Positions 22,972 through 31,504 of a stretch of DNA of 32,434 nucleotides are shown here, piece after piece. Source of the DNA: Nitrospirota bacterium (lineage in GTDB: Bacteria > Nitrospirota > Thermodesulfovibrionia > Thermodesulfovibrionales > UBA6898); NCBI GenBank assembly GCA_021814475.1, contig JAKAIE010000036.1, positions 1 to 32,434 on the forward strand, in the 5' to 3' direction. A program made the translations under genes and the position numbers. The notes below the pieces were generated by a model, which was given only the letters and a program-made list of their open reading frames with translations, ran no database searches and was not told where the DNA came from. Numbering within the stretch: the stretch's first letter is position 1; each line of letters begins with the position of its first letter.

Positions 22972-23301
22972 TCATGCAGCCCGCGACAGGTGGCGGGGTA
23001 TATTCCTGAGGTCGATAAAGAGTCCGAGGAACCCCTTCTCTGTGTAGCCGAAGTACAGTTTCGCCCGTGTCAGTATCGATACTGTGTCTGCCAGTTCGTC
23101 GAGTTTGGCATCGAGTCCCTTCCGGGAACGGTCTTCCAGGTCATATAACTCCAGGATATCGACGATCTCTTCAGCGTCTCCGCTATTGTAGCATTCCAAC
23201 AGCAGTGCGCCCGTTTCCGCACTTTTGCGCTGAAAGGCCTTTTCTATCTGATGCTTCAGCCTCAGGAGGCAGAGCCCATAAATTTTCGCTTCATCTTCCA
23301 T
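22972..23301 (-). CDS. Small protein of unknown function
   Basis: This 109-aa, mostly helical protein is not recognised. It is supported as a real gene by AGGAG 8 nt before ATG 23301, by charged, well-distributed residues (EEIVDILELYDLEDRSRKGLDAK), and by occupying a space with no competing gene on the other strand. There is no signal peptide or membrane segment. It is convergent with the sigma-54 activator (29-nt gap) and divergent from hslV across 292 nt. No function can be suggested. Confidence 0.65.
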   Translation of the reverse strand: MEDEAKIYGLCLLRLKHQIEKAFQRKSAETGALLLECYNSGDAEEIVDILELYDLEDRSRKGLDAKLDELADTVSILTRAKLYFGYTEKGFLGLFIDLRNIPRHLSRAA

Positions 23302-23521
23302 GAGCGGAACTCCTTTTTGAATAAGGTGTGTGAATATGTTCTTCTGCAGTTTATCGCAAGTGACGTGCCAGGCGGGGCGGCTGAAAATACGGCCAGAAAC
23401 GCAGGCAATGAGGCGGGATGTGGTTATTCTCTGAGCATAGTGATAACAATATTACCATTTTCTCTGGAATGAGTTACGTCCGGAGCCCTTGGTCCTCCGG
23501 TGCAGGCTTGTCCTGTCCCGT

Positions 23522-23546
23522 GCCCCTGTCCTGTAATGACAGGGGC
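23522..23546. promoter_or_regulatory. Palindrome overlapping the hslVU promoter
   Basis: GCCCCTGTC (23522-23530) and GACAGGGGC (23538-23546) form a perfect 9-nt inverted repeat with a 7-nt centre. The right arm contains most of a possible -35 box ATGACA (23536-23541), 18 nt before TAAACT (23560-23565). The sequence differs from the CIRCE heat-shock operator. A repressor site or a hairpin upstream of hslV are both possible. Confidence 0.4.
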
Positions 23547-23593
23547 CGGCTGTATCGTGTAAACTAACGGATCATAGCTCATTTGAGGTGACG

Positions 23594-24124
23594 ATGTTCC
23601 ACGCGACGACGATACTCTGTGTAAAAAGAGACGGGAAGGTGGCCATAGGTGGCGACGGCCAGGTGACGCTCGGCAATACCGTCCTTAAGCATAATGCGAG
23701 AAAATTGAGGAAGATGTACGGAGACAAGATTATCGCCGGCTTTGCCGGTGCGACTGCGGATGCCTTTACCCTCTTCGAAAAGTTCGAGGGCAAACTTGAG
23801 GCATATCGGGGGAATATCACGCGGGCAGCAGTTGAGCTTGCCAAGGATTGGCGGACAGACAAGATGCTCCGCAGGCTCGAGGCGCTGCTGATCATTGCCG
23901 ACAGCGAACATATTTTCATCATTTCTGGCACCGGTGATGTTATCGAGCCGGAGGAGGGATGCGCAGCGATAGGCTCCGGCGGCGCCTTTGCCCAGGCGGC
24001 TGCGAAGGCCCTTCTCGAAAACACGGATCTCGGCGCCCGCGAGATCATCGAAAAGGCGATGAAGATCGCTGCGGGTATCTGCATCTATACGAACGAAAAT
24101 ATCAGCATCGAGGAGCTGGCATAG
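23594..24124 (+). CDS. hslV: ATP-dependent protease subunit HslV
   Basis: The 176-aa protein starts [28 protein letters not shown], the HslV/ClpQ form in which four residues are removed to expose the catalytic Thr of the TT pair. [17 protein letters not shown] and [16 protein letters not shown] are also typical. HslV forms the double-hexamer proteolytic core that works with the HslU ATPase on misfolded proteins. ATG 23594 is chosen since GAGGTGA precedes it and the mature N-terminus fits; GTG 23588 is an alternative. hslU follows after one nt. Confidence 0.97.
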   Translation: MFHATTILCVKRDGKVAIGGDGQVTLGNTVLKHNARKLRKMYGDKIIAGFAGATADAFTLFEKFEGKLEAYRGNITRAAVELAKDWRTDKMLRRLEALLIIADSEHIFIISGTGDVIEPEEGCAAIGSGGAFAQAAAKALLENTDLGAREIIEKAMKIAAGICIYTNENISIEELA

Positions 24125-24125
24125 A

Positions 24126-25466
24126 ATGGAAACATTGACGCCGAGGAAGATCGTAGAGGAACTGGATAAATTCATCATAGGCCAGAAGAACGCGAAAAAG
24201 GCGGTGGCGATCGCGCTGAGGAACCGGTGGCGCAGGCAGCAGCTTGCCCCTGACCTGAAGGACGAGGTGCTGCCGAAAAATATCATCATGATCGGTCCGA
24301 CCGGGGTCGGCAAGACCGAGATCGCCCGCAGACTTTCGAAGCTTGCAAACGCCCCTTTTCTGAAGATTGAAGCCTCGAAGTTCACTGAGGTCGGCTATGT
24401 AGGCCGGGATGTGGAATCGATGATCAGGGACCTGACGGAGATCGCCGTGAACATGGTCAGGGCACAGCATCTCGAAAGGATCAGGGAGAAGGCAAAGCTC
24501 TTTGCGGAGGAGCGGATACTCGACCTTCTGCTGCCGATTCCCCGTCATATCAAGGCCGCGGAGCTTGATGAGGAGGACCGGGAGAGGAACCGTGAAACGC
24601 GTGAGAGGCTGAGGGAGCAGCTGCGTGCCGGGAAGCTCGACTCCCGCTATGTCGATGTCGAGGTGCGGGAAAAGTCGATGCCCTTCGGCATCATCTCTAA
24701 CGTCGGTCTCGAGGATATCGAGATGAACCTCAAGTCCATGCTCGGGAACCTCCTGCCGGACAAGGCGAAGAGAAAGAAGGTCAAGATACCCGAGGCTTTG
24801 GTGCTGCTGGAGCAGGAGGAGTCGAACAAACTGATCGATATGGACAAGATCACCCAGGAGGCGGTTGAGAGGGTGGAGCAGACCGGGATCGTCTTCATCG
24901 ACGAGATCGACAAGATCGCGAGCAAGGGGAGCGGGCAGGGCCCTGATGTCTCCCGGGAGGGTGTGCAACGGGATCTCCTGCCGATCGTCGAGGGTTCGAC
25001 CGTGACGACGAAGTATGGCCCTGTCAGGACGGAGCATATTCTCTTTGTCGCGTCGGGGGCCTTTCATATCGCGAAACCATCCGACCTGATCCCCGAGCTT
25101 CAGGGCAGGTTTCCGATCCGGGTCGAGCTTGATGCCCTCGGGAAGGAAGATTTTATCAGGATCCTGACCGAGCCCCACAATGCGCTCGTCAGGCAGTATA
25201 CCGCGCTGCTGGCTACTGAAGAAGTGACTGTACGGTTTCTCGGGGACTCGATAGATGAGATAGCCGACATCGCGGCGCATGTCAACGACAAGACCGAGAA
25301 TATCGGCGCAAGGAGACTGCATACGATTCTCGAGAAGCTCCTGGAGGATATCTCGTTCGAGGCGCCTGAAAAAGGTGGCTCAAGCCTTGATATAGATCGC
25401 ACATATGTACGGGAGAAATTGTCCGATATCGTCAGGGATGAAGACCTCAGCCGGTATATTCTGTAG
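24126..25466 (+). CDS. hslU: ATP-dependent protease ATPase subunit HslU
   Basis: The 446-aa AAA+ unfoldase has the family N-terminus [34 protein letters not shown] in spirit and length, Walker [10 protein letters not shown] (57-65), the pore loop GYVGRDVES, an I-domain (about 105-245), Walker B VFIDEIDK, and sensor motifs near the C-terminus, ending DLSRYIL, the tail that docks into HslV. It unfolds substrates and feeds them to HslV. It is translated directly after hslV, and the rlpA-like gene begins inside its last 29 nt. Confidence 0.97.
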   Translation: METLTPRKIVEELDKFIIGQKNAKKAVAIALRNRWRRQQLAPDLKDEVLPKNIIMIGPTGVGKTEIARRLSKLANAPFLKIEASKFTEVGYVGRDVESMIRDLTEIAVNMVRAQHLERIREKAKLFAEERILDLLLPIPRHIKAAELDEEDRERNRETRERLREQLRAGKLDSRYVDVEVREKSMPFGIISNVGLEDIEMNLKSMLGNLLPDKAKRKKVKIPEALVLLEQEESNKLIDMDKITQEAVERVEQTGIVFIDEIDKIASKGSGQGPDVSREGVQRDLLPIVEGSTVTTKYGPVRTEHILFVASGAFHIAKPSDLIPELQGRFPIRVELDALGKEDFIRILTEPHNALVRQYTALLATEEVTVRFLGDSIDEIADIAAHVNDKTENIGARRLHTILEKLLEDISFEAPEKGGSSLDIDRTYVREKLSDIVRDEDLSRYIL

Positions 25467-26130
25467 ATGTCTCTTCCGGGGGATTTGCCTCGCCCTGCTT
25501 CTCGCCTCATGCACCACCACGCACAGATCTCCTGACGCCGGCTACCCCGGAGACAGGATCTACGCGGTTGCCTCGTGGTACGGCGCGGATTTCAATGGCA
25601 GACCTACCGCCTCCGGCGAGGTGTTTAACATGTACGCCAATACCTGCGCGCACAGGCAGTATCCCTTCGGCACCCGGCTGAAGGTGACGCACCTTTCGAA
25701 CGGCAGGACCGCCGAGTGCATCGTCAACGACCGGGGACCCTTCATCGAAGGCAGGGACATTGATCTGTCGTATGCAGTGGCCAAAGAGATAGGGGTGATA
25801 GGACCCGGAACCTCGAAGGTCCTGCTTGAAGTGACCGGCAGAGACCGTTCCTATATCAGGCAGGTGAAGGTCCAGTCCCCGGACAGGAAGGGGCAGTTTG
25901 TCATACAGGTCGGCGCCTTCACTGACATGATGAACGCGGTCAGGCTCAAGGCAGCCCTGGGCCTGAAGTACGACAATGTCACGATCGAGGAGACGGACCT
26001 CAGGGGGACGGTCTTTCACCGGGTGAGGCTTGGCACCTTTAAGAGCTTCTCAAGGGCCTACGGGGTTGCGGAGGAACTCGGTCAGGAGGGGTACCAGCCG
26101 ATCATCGTCAAGTCCGGTCTCAAGGTATAG
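25438..26130 (+). CDS. rlpA: RlpA-like septal ring lipoprotein (lytic transglycosylase) with SPOR domain
   Basis: The 230-aa protein starts with a lipoprotein signal peptide ending LLLASC, lipidated at C25. A double-psi beta-barrel domain follows ([20 protein letters not shown] ... [15 protein letters not shown]), with the Glu and Asp positions used by active RlpA enzymes, and then a C-terminal SPOR domain ([17 protein letters not shown]...). RlpA cleaves glycan strands that lack stem peptides at the septum, and SPOR binds such denuded glycan. ATG 25438 lies inside hslU in another frame; no in-frame start codon occurs between it and the lipobox, so the 29-nt overlap appears real. A hairpin follows the stop. 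Confidence 0.88.
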   Translation: MKTSAGIFCRCLFRGICLALLLASCTTTHRSPDAGYPGDRIYAVASWYGADFNGRPTASGEVFNMYANTCAHRQYPFGTRLKVTHLSNGRTAECIVNDRGPFIEGRDIDLSYAVAKEIGVIGPGTSKVLLEVTGRDRSYIRQVKVQSPDRKGQFVIQVGAFTDMMNAVRLKAALGLKYDNVTIEETDLRGTVFHRVRLGTFKSFSRAYGVAEELGQEGYQPIIVKSGLKV

Positions 26131-26137
26131 ATGATCA

Positions 26138-26166
26138 AGAGCCGGTTGCGAAAACTACCGGCTTTT
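26138..26166 (+). terminator. Terminator-like hairpin after rlpA
   Basis: AGCCGGT (26140-26146) pairs with ACCGGCT (26157-26163) over a 10-nt loop, followed by TTTT. It sits just after the rlpA stop, in the gap before the convergent osmC-like gene. Confidence 0.55.
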
Positions 26167-26186
26167 GACGAGAGGCTCCGGTTCTC

Positions 26187-26687
26187 CTACTCTCTCACCG
26201 GTCTTTCTTTTGGCGGCTCCTTCTCCTCGAGGGTATAGGTGACATTCACCTCCATGTCTTTCCTGAGGGAATTGTAGACCGAGCAGTACTTTTCCTGTGA
26301 AAGAGAGACCGCCCGGTCGACCTTCTTCGGATCGATATTCTTTCCCGCGATCTGCATGACGCAGTCTATCTTTTTGAAATATTGAGGCGGAGTCGGGTTC
26401 CGTTCGGCCACCAGGTTGATTTTGAAGTCCGCAAGCTCGATCCTCATCTTTTGAAGGAACATAACCACATCGATGCCCATGCAGCCGGCGAGACTGAGCA
26501 GGAGGGAATCGGTCGGCTTGCATCCCCACTGGACGTGCGCATCGTATTCGATCTCATAGCCTTCCTGAGTGCGTCCGGTAAAGATCAGCTCCCTTTCCCA
26601 CGTCAGGGTCGCCTTGACATTGGGGTTGATCTTTTCTTTATAGCCCTTTAATGAATCTTCAAGCTGCTCCTTTTTCTCTTCGCTCAT
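26187..26687 (-). CDS. OsmC family protein (peroxide/hydroperoxide resistance fold)
   Basis: The 166-aa protein has the OsmC/Ohr plan. The two family cysteines are C69 in SLAGCMGIDVV and C135 in EKYCSVYNS, which form the peroxidatic/resolving pair in OsmC and Ohr. The preceding CKPTDSLLLSLAGC is the typical P-E/D-LLL lead to the first Cys. Enzymes with both Cys reduce organic hydroperoxides with lipoyl or other dithiols; this subgroup with the longer charged ends is usually only annotated as OsmC-like. GGAGG precedes ATG 26687 at 7 nt. It is convergent with rlpA and divergent from rmuC. Confidence 0.9.
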   Translation of the reverse strand: MSEEKKEQLEDSLKGYKEKINPNVKATLTWERELIFTGRTQEGYEIEYDAHVQWGCKPTDSLLLSLAGCMGIDVVMFLQKMRIELADFKINLVAERNPTPPQYFKKIDCVMQIAGKNIDPKKVDRAVSLSQEKYCSVYNSLRKDMEVNVTYTLEEKEPPKERPVRE

Positions 26688-26797
26688 GACAAAACCTCCG
26701 CATTAGGAAAATAATCACCGTCAAAATTATACCTTAATCAACCCTGTTTTTTGTCGTGATGCATAGGGTAGAATACAATTCTGAAGGAGACTGTACG

Positions 26798-28189
26798 ATG
26801 ACAATCATATACCTTATTGCCGCATTTGCCGCGGGTGCCCTGATCGCGTGGTTTGCGGGGCGTTCCTATATGCTCGCCGCGTGGGCACGACAGACGACCG
26901 ATCTGCAGGCGCAGCACGCCGCTGTCGTGACCGATATCGAGGGCAGGGCGAAGGGTGCGGAGGCGGTGAGCAGCGAGCTGAGGGCGCAGGTAAAGGAGAA
27001 GGAGGATAAGACCGTTGAGCTGCGTGCCGAACTCGACCAGGAAAAGCAGTATAGGGCGAGGCTCGAAGAGGCGCAGGTCCATCTGAAGCAGGAGATCGAA
27101 CGGTTCCGGGAGATGGAAAAGAAGCTCGGGGAGACGTTCAAGGCCCTATCCCTCGACGCCCTTGCGAAGAATTCAGATGAGTTCAAAAAATACGCCGACG
27201 AGTTCATGAAGCTGGCGGAAGAGAAGCTCCGGTCCCAGACGACGGAGGGCAAGAAAGAGCTTGATACCAAGAAGGAGCTTATCGATCAGAATATCGAGAC
27301 GATCGGCAAGACCCTCTCGGAGGTCCAGAGAAAGATAGAGGAGGTCGGCAAGTCGAGCGGCGACAAGCTCACCCACGTTGCCGCCCTGATACAAAAACAT
27401 GAGGAAGTGACCAGCAAGCTCAATACCACGACCGACCATCTCAAACAGGCCCTCGCCAGTTCGAAGAAGAGGGGCGAATGGGGCGAGCGCATGGCAGAGG
27501 ATATCATCAGGCTTATAGGCATGGTGGAGGGCGTCAATTATATCAAGCAGAAGACGCTTGAGCACGCGGCGGGAAGGCCGGACTACACGTTTCTCCTTCC
27601 GAACCGGCTGAAGATCAATATGGACGTAAAGTTCCCGATGGACAATTACCAGTATTACCTCGATGCCCAGTCCGAACACGACAGAAAACGGTTCAGGGAC
27701 GAGCTGCTGAAGAATACGAGGCTGATGATCAGGCAGGTGACGACGAGGGATTATATCAATCCGGCAGAAAATACGGTCGACTACGTCATCATCTTCATCC
27801 CTAATGAACAGGTGTACGGATTCATCAACGAATCGGACAGGACGATTATGGACGAGGCCCTGAGGCAGAAGGTTATCCTCTGTTCGCCGTTTACTCTCTA
27901 CGCCGTTCTTGCGGTCATCAGGCAGGCGGTCGAGAACTTCAATCTGGAGAGGACCGCCTCGGAGATACTGAAACTCCTGTCCGAATTTTCAAAGCAGTGG
28001 GCGATGTACAAGGACAAGTTCAAGATCATGGGCGAGAGGCTGGAGGCGGCAAAGAAGGAATACGACTCGATCGTCACGACCCGCACGAACATGCTCGAAA
28101 GACCCCTGAGGAAGATCGAGGAGCTCAGGCAGCGTACCGCAATAGGGACGGATGAGGAACTGAAGCTGACCGATCAGCAGCAGATCTGA
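26798..28189 (+). CDS. rmuC: DNA recombination protein RmuC family
   Basis: The 463-aa protein has an N-terminal membrane segment (IIYLIAAFAAGALIAWFAG), a long coiled coil (about 30-210), and a C-terminal RmuC domain with SSKKRGEWGERMAEDIIRLIGMVEGVNY and LPNRLKINMDVKFPMDNY, which resembles a restriction-endonuclease-like core. RmuC limits DNA inversion at short repeats and has been linked to protection against foreign DNA, but its biochemistry is little known. ATG 26798 has AGGAG at 8 nt; an upstream in-frame extension to 26756 lacks the membrane-anchor N-terminal pattern. mtgA starts 3 nt after its stop. Confidence 0.93.
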   Translation: MTIIYLIAAFAAGALIAWFAGRSYMLAAWARQTTDLQAQHAAVVTDIEGRAKGAEAVSSELRAQVKEKEDKTVELRAELDQEKQYRARLEEAQVHLKQEIERFREMEKKLGETFKALSLDALAKNSDEFKKYADEFMKLAEEKLRSQTTEGKKELDTKKELIDQNIETIGKTLSEVQRKIEEVGKSSGDKLTHVAALIQKHEEVTSKLNTTTDHLKQALASSKKRGEWGERMAEDIIRLIGMVEGVNYIKQKTLEHAAGRPDYTFLLPNRLKINMDVKFPMDNYQYYLDAQSEHDRKRFRDELLKNTRLMIRQVTTRDYINPAENTVDYVIIFIPNEQVYGFINESDRTIMDEALRQKVILCSPFTLYAVLAVIRQAVENFNLERTASEILKLLSEFSKQWAMYKDKFKIMGERLEAAKKEYDSIVTTRTNMLERPLRKIEELRQRTAIGTDEELKLTDQQQI

Positions 28190-28192
28190 CCG

Positions 28193-29008
28193 ATGGCAAA
28201 AAGGAAGAAGAAATCCTTTTTCGGCAGGATCCTCCTATTCGCCGTCGTCCTCGTCGCCGGCTTTATCGGATTCACCTTTGTGTATCCCGACGTCTCGCTG
28301 CTCAAGAAAGAGAACCCGAAGAAGACGGCCTTCATGAAGTACCGAGAACGGGAATGGGAGCAGGAGGGGAAGAAGTACCGGGTCACTCAGAAATGGGTGC
28401 CGCTCCGTTCCATATCTCCGTTTCTGATCAAGGCGGTGCTTATCGGAGAGGACGACAAGTTCTGGCAGCATGAGGGCTTTGACTACGAGGCGATGCAGAA
28501 GGCGGTCGAGAAAGACATCAAGGAGAAGAAGTTCAAGCTCGGAGGCAGTACTATCAGTCAGCAGCTGGCTAAGAATCTCTACCTCTCTCCTTCCAAAAAC
28601 CCGATAAGGAAGATCAGGGAGGCGATCCTCACCTGGCGTATGGAAAAGGCGCTCAGCAAGAAAAGGATCCTCGAAATCTATCTGAACGTCGCAGAATGGG
28701 GAGACCGCGGCATCTTCGGGATCGAGGCGGCGGCCAGGCAGTATTACGGCAAGTCGGCATCCATGCTGAACCCGGAGGAGGCATCGCATCTAGCCGCGGT
28801 CCTGCCGAACCCGCGCAAGTTCAATCCCCTCGGGTCGTCGAAGTACGTGGTGAGCCGTTCGAGGCTGATCTACAGCATTATGGTAAGAAGAGGGATCGTG
28901 GTTCCCGAGTACGAGGAGCTCAATGAAGGTTCGGGCGGGGAAGAGGCGACTGAACCTACCGCACAGAGCCCTGCTCCGGTTGAAGAGACAAAGCCGTCAG
29001 AGCAGTAG
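28193..29008 (+). CDS. mtgA: Monofunctional biosynthetic peptidoglycan transglycosylase
   Basis: The 271-aa protein has one N-terminal membrane anchor (ILLFAVVLVAGFIGFTFVY) and a GT51 domain: catalytic E86 in GEDDKFWQHEGFD and the motif GGSTISQQLAKNLYLSP (about 117-133), followed by RKIREAILTWRMEKALSKKRILEIYLN. No penicillin-binding domain is attached, so it polymerises lipid II glycan only. The C-terminal 30 residues are an acidic Glu/Pro/Thr-rich tail not part of the enzyme fold. It is in operon with rmuC and converges on nifS (10-nt gap). Confidence 0.93.
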   Translation: MAKRKKKSFFGRILLFAVVLVAGFIGFTFVYPDVSLLKKENPKKTAFMKYREREWEQEGKKYRVTQKWVPLRSISPFLIKAVLIGEDDKFWQHEGFDYEAMQKAVEKDIKEKKFKLGGSTISQQLAKNLYLSPSKNPIRKIREAILTWRMEKALSKKRILEIYLNVAEWGDRGIFGIEAAARQYYGKSASMLNPEEASHLAAVLPNPRKFNPLGSSKYVVSRSRLIYSIMVRRGIVVPEYEELNEGSGGEEATEPTAQSPAPVEETKPSEQ

Positions 29009-29018
29009 CATTCAGCAG

Positions 29019-30194
29019 CTATTTGGGGCAGGTGATCGTGTCCCTGCCGAAGGGCGAGAGTTGGCGAAGCTCCTTCACGATCCCCGGCATGATCGCGATG
29101 ACCCGTTCTATCTCATCCCCGGTGGTATAGCGGCTCAGGGAAAACCTGATGGAACCGTGCACCCCGGTATAGGGTATCCCCATCGCCCGCAGGACGTGCG
29201 AGGGTTCGAGGGACCCGGATGAACAGGCCGACCCCGAGGAGGCGCATATTCCGTGCTCATCGAGCCTGAGCAGGATCGCCTCCCCTTCGATATACTCGAA
29301 ACTGATATTGGTGGTATTCGGCAGACGGCTTCCCGAGTCTCCGTTGACGCCCGCATTCGGACAGCAGGCCAGCAGACCCTGTTCGAGCCTGTCCCTGCGC
29401 CTGCTGACCGATAGCCTCTCTTCTTCGAGATGAGCCAGGGCCAGCTCCGCTGCCTTGCCGAGACCGATGATCGAGGCGACGTTCTCGGTGCCTGCCCTGC
29501 GGCTGTGTTCCTGGTGGCCGCCGATCAGGTAGGGATAGAAGCGCGTCCCTTTTCTGACATAAAGGGCGCCGATTCCCTTCGGCGCATGGATCTTGTGTCC
29601 GGAGAGCGAAAGCATGTCAACCTTTGTCATTCTGACATCGACCGGTATCTTCCCGACAGCCTGAACCGCGTCGGTATGAAACAGGATATCCCGGTCGGCA
29701 AGAAAATCCGCGATCTCCCCGACCGGGAAGATCACACCTGTCTCGTTGTTGGCATACATTATCGACACAAGGGCAGTATCCTCGTCAACTGATTTGCGGA
29801 AAAGATTCATGTCGAGCAGTCCACGGCTGTCGACCGGCAGATAGGTGATGCGATGGCCTTTTCTTCCCAGGTGGTGACAGAAGTTGAGGACTGCCGGATG
29901 TTCTACGCGTGTGGTGATGATATGCCTTTTTCTGGGATTTGATTCGACTGCGCTCATCAGCGCGGTGTTGTCGCTTTCTGTGCCGCAACTTGTAAATATG
30001 ATTTCCCCTGGATCTGCGTTGATGAGCCGGGCAACATGCTCCCGTGCCTCCTCGATCCTTCTGTGCACCTGTCCACCGAAGGTGTGCATGCTCGAAGGAT
30101 TGCCGTAACAGTCCGTAAGGAAGGGGTTCATCGCATCGAGGACTTCCGGGGCTGGTCGGGTCGTGGCGTTATTGTCGAGGTATACCACGTTCAT
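29019..30194 (-). CDS. nifS: Cysteine desulfurase (NifS/IscS type)
   Basis: The 391-aa protein is a class V PLP enzyme: VYLDNNATTRP at the N-terminus, the Schiff-base K201 in LSGHKIHAPKG, and the persulfide Cys C324 in the loop CASSGSACSSGS. It removes sulfur from cysteine and passes it to the scaffold NifU. Its ATG at 30194 overlaps the nifU stop (ATGA), so the pair is coupled. An in-frame extension to 30290 would run back through nifU and is rejected. The name nifS is chosen because of the full-length NifU partner; it may be the housekeeping desulfurase here. Confidence 0.95.
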   Translation of the reverse strand: MNVVYLDNNATTRPAPEVLDAMNPFLTDCYGNPSSMHTFGGQVHRRIEEAREHVARLINADPGEIIFTSCGTESDNTALMSAVESNPRKRHIITTRVEHPAVLNFCHHLGRKGHRITYLPVDSRGLLDMNLFRKSVDEDTALVSIMYANNETGVIFPVGEIADFLADRDILFHTDAVQAVGKIPVDVRMTKVDMLSLSGHKIHAPKGIGALYVRKGTRFYPYLIGGHQEHSRRAGTENVASIIGLGKAAELALAHLEEERLSVSRRRDRLEQGLLACCPNAGVNGDSGSRLPNTTNISFEYIEGEAILLRLDEHGICASSGSACSSGSLEPSHVLRAMGIPYTGVHGSIRFSLSRYTTGDEIERVIAIMPGIVKELRQLSPFGRDTITCPK

Positions 30195-31024
30195 GAGTGT
30201 GCCTCGACAATGATATCCCCGCTGACCAGTTCCCTGATTTTGTCCTGGATACCCTTTATCGTGACATCGGACATCATGCAGCCGGTGCACATACCCCTAA
30301 GGGCGATGATCACCTTGTTGCCCTCGATATCGACCAGTTCAACGTCCCCGCCGTCCGCCTGCAGCCCCGGCCTCACCTGTGTCTCGATCACGTCCTGTAT
30401 CAGGGCTATCTTCTGCAGGTTGGTCAGTTTCTTCGTCTGCACGGGCGTCTGGGGCAGCTTGAGGGCCCAGAGGTCGCGCAGGATCGACTCGATGTCGCTC
30501 CTGCATTCCCCGCAGCCTCCGCCCGCCTTTGTGAAGTTGGTGATCTCATCGACGGTCGTGAGTCTGTTTTCGAGGGCAACCTTGCGGATCTTCTCTTCGG
30601 TGATGTCGAAGCACTTGCAGATGACTCTGCCTTCTTCCTTTTCCGGCAGAGGTTCGCCCCGATAGTTTGCGATTGCGGCCTCGAGGGCCTCTTTCCCCAT
30701 CACCGAGCAGTGCATTTTCTGATCCGGAAGACCTCCCAGGTAATCGGCGATGTCCCGGTTCGACAGCTGCAGTGCTTCATCGAGTGTCTTTCCCTTGACC
30801 ATCTCGGTCAGCGCCGAAGAACTGGCGATTGCACTTGCGCACCCGAAGGTCTGGAATTTGGCGTCCGTGATCCGTCCGGTCTCTTTGTCGATCGAAAGGT
30901 AGAGCTTCAGGGCGTCGCCGCAGATGATACTCCCGACCTCGCCTACAGCGTCCGCGTCGGCAATTTCACCGACGTTCTTCGGCCTCAGAAAGGTCTCCTT
31001 TACCTTATCCGTATACTCCCACAT
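30191..31024 (-). CDS. nifU: Fe-S cluster assembly scaffold NifU (three-domain form)
   Basis: The 277-aa protein has all three NifU modules. The IscU-like domain carries C35, C62 and C106; the central BFD-like [2Fe-2S] domain carries C136, C138, C171 and C174 (ICKCFD and GGGCGECR); the C-terminal Nfu domain carries C246 and C249 (GMCTGCMMSD). It builds clusters on the first and third modules and hands them to target enzymes such as AOR or other iron-sulfur proteins. ATG 31024 gives the canonical start; the frame stays open upstream through the next genes by chance. The promoter is TTGACA (31054-31059) and GAAAAT (31031-31036), with no ribosome site. Confidence 0.95.
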   Translation of the reverse strand: MWEYTDKVKETFLRPKNVGEIADADAVGEVGSIICGDALKLYLSIDKETGRITDAKFQTFGCASAIASSSALTEMVKGKTLDEALQLSNRDIADYLGGLPDQKMHCSVMGKEALEAAIANYRGEPLPEKEEGRVICKCFDITEEKIRKVALENRLTTVDEITNFTKAGGGCGECRSDIESILRDLWALKLPQTPVQTKKLTNLQKIALIQDVIETQVRPGLQADGGDVELVDIEGNKVIIALRGMCTGCMMSDVTIKGIQDKIRELVSGDIIVEAHS

Positions 31025-31030
31025 GACAAC

Positions 31031-31059
31031 ATTTTCGCATGAGGGGAAGTTCCTGTCAA
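31031..31059 (-). promoter_or_regulatory. Promoter of nifUS
   Basis: On the minus strand a perfect TTGACA (31054-31059) is followed after 17 nt by GAAAAT (31031-31036). The nifU ATG starts 6 nt further on, so the mRNA would be leaderless. Confidence 0.55.
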
Positions 31060-31068
31060 TCGTTGACA
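31054..31068. promoter_or_regulatory. Palindrome TGTCAATCGTTGACA shared by divergent promoters
   Basis: This 15-nt element is a perfect inverted repeat with 6-nt arms around TCG. Each arm is the -35 box TTGACA of one of the two divergent promoters, nifU on the minus strand and the GYD gene on the plus strand. A protein bound here would cover both. Confidence 0.5.
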
Positions 31069-31091
31069 ACCGGGCGGTAACCGGGTATAAG
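31063..31091 (+). promoter_or_regulatory. Sigma-70 promoter of the GYD-domain gene
   Basis: Perfect TTGACA (31063-31068) and TATAAG (31086-31091) with a 17-nt spacer, followed by a short leader with an AGGAAAGGAG ribosome site and ATG 31131. It is the strongest-looking promoter in the window. Confidence 0.75.
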
Positions 31092-31130
31092 GTAGGTAAG
31101 TTTAATATCCCCGGAGGAAAGGAGAACGAA

Positions 31131-31415
31131 ATGGCTACATATGTAATTCTGAGCACATTGACCGACGAGGGCAGAAAGACGATCAAGGAGAACCCCAAGA
31201 GGATCATAGAGGTGAATAAGGAGCTGGCCAAGATGGGCGTCAAGGTAAAGGAGCAGTTTGCAGTTCTCGGTCCGTACGATTTTGTGAATATCGTCGAGGC
31301 CAAGGACAACGAAACGGTTATGAAGATGTCGCTGGAGATTGGCTCGCGCGGCTCGGTCCAGCTTCTCACACTTGCGGCGATTCCCGTTTCGGAACTGCTG
31401 AAGAAAATGGTGTAA
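31131..31415 (+). CDS. GYD domain-containing small protein
   Basis: The 94-aa protein is a single ferredoxin-like GYD domain: MATYVILSTLTDEGRKTIKENPKRI, then AVLGPYDFVNIVEAKDNETVMKMSLEIGSRGSVQLLTLAAIP. GYD proteins are small conserved bacterial proteins of unknown role. ATG 31131 is fixed by the GGAGG/AAAGGAG ribosome site; an in-frame extension to 30924 would run back through nifU. It is divergent from nifUS and shares their control region, and lies upstream of tusA, suggesting a link to sulfur or redox homeostasis (inference). Confidence 0.85.
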   Translation: MATYVILSTLTDEGRKTIKENPKRIIEVNKELAKMGVKVKEQFAVLGPYDFVNIVEAKDNETVMKMSLEIGSRGSVQLLTLAAIPVSELLKKMV

Positions 31416-31434
31416 GCCCCGGCCGCCTTCTGTA

Positions 31435-31463
31435 TTGACAAACCTTGCCTGATGCGCTTGAAT
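31435..31463 (+). promoter_or_regulatory. Possible promoter of tusA
   Basis: TTGACA (31435-31440) is followed after 17 nt by TTGAAT (31458-31463), a 4/6 match to the -10 consensus, 42 nt before the tusA start. Confidence 0.45.
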
Positions 31464-31504
31464 AGTACGTTGCAGGGAAATCGATAGCGGAGCCGGAGGT
31501 GGTA

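Noticed and set aside
24102-25322. 406-codon open frame antisense to hslU
   Set aside because: Long only because of the GC-rich codon pattern of hslU; no recognisable protein.
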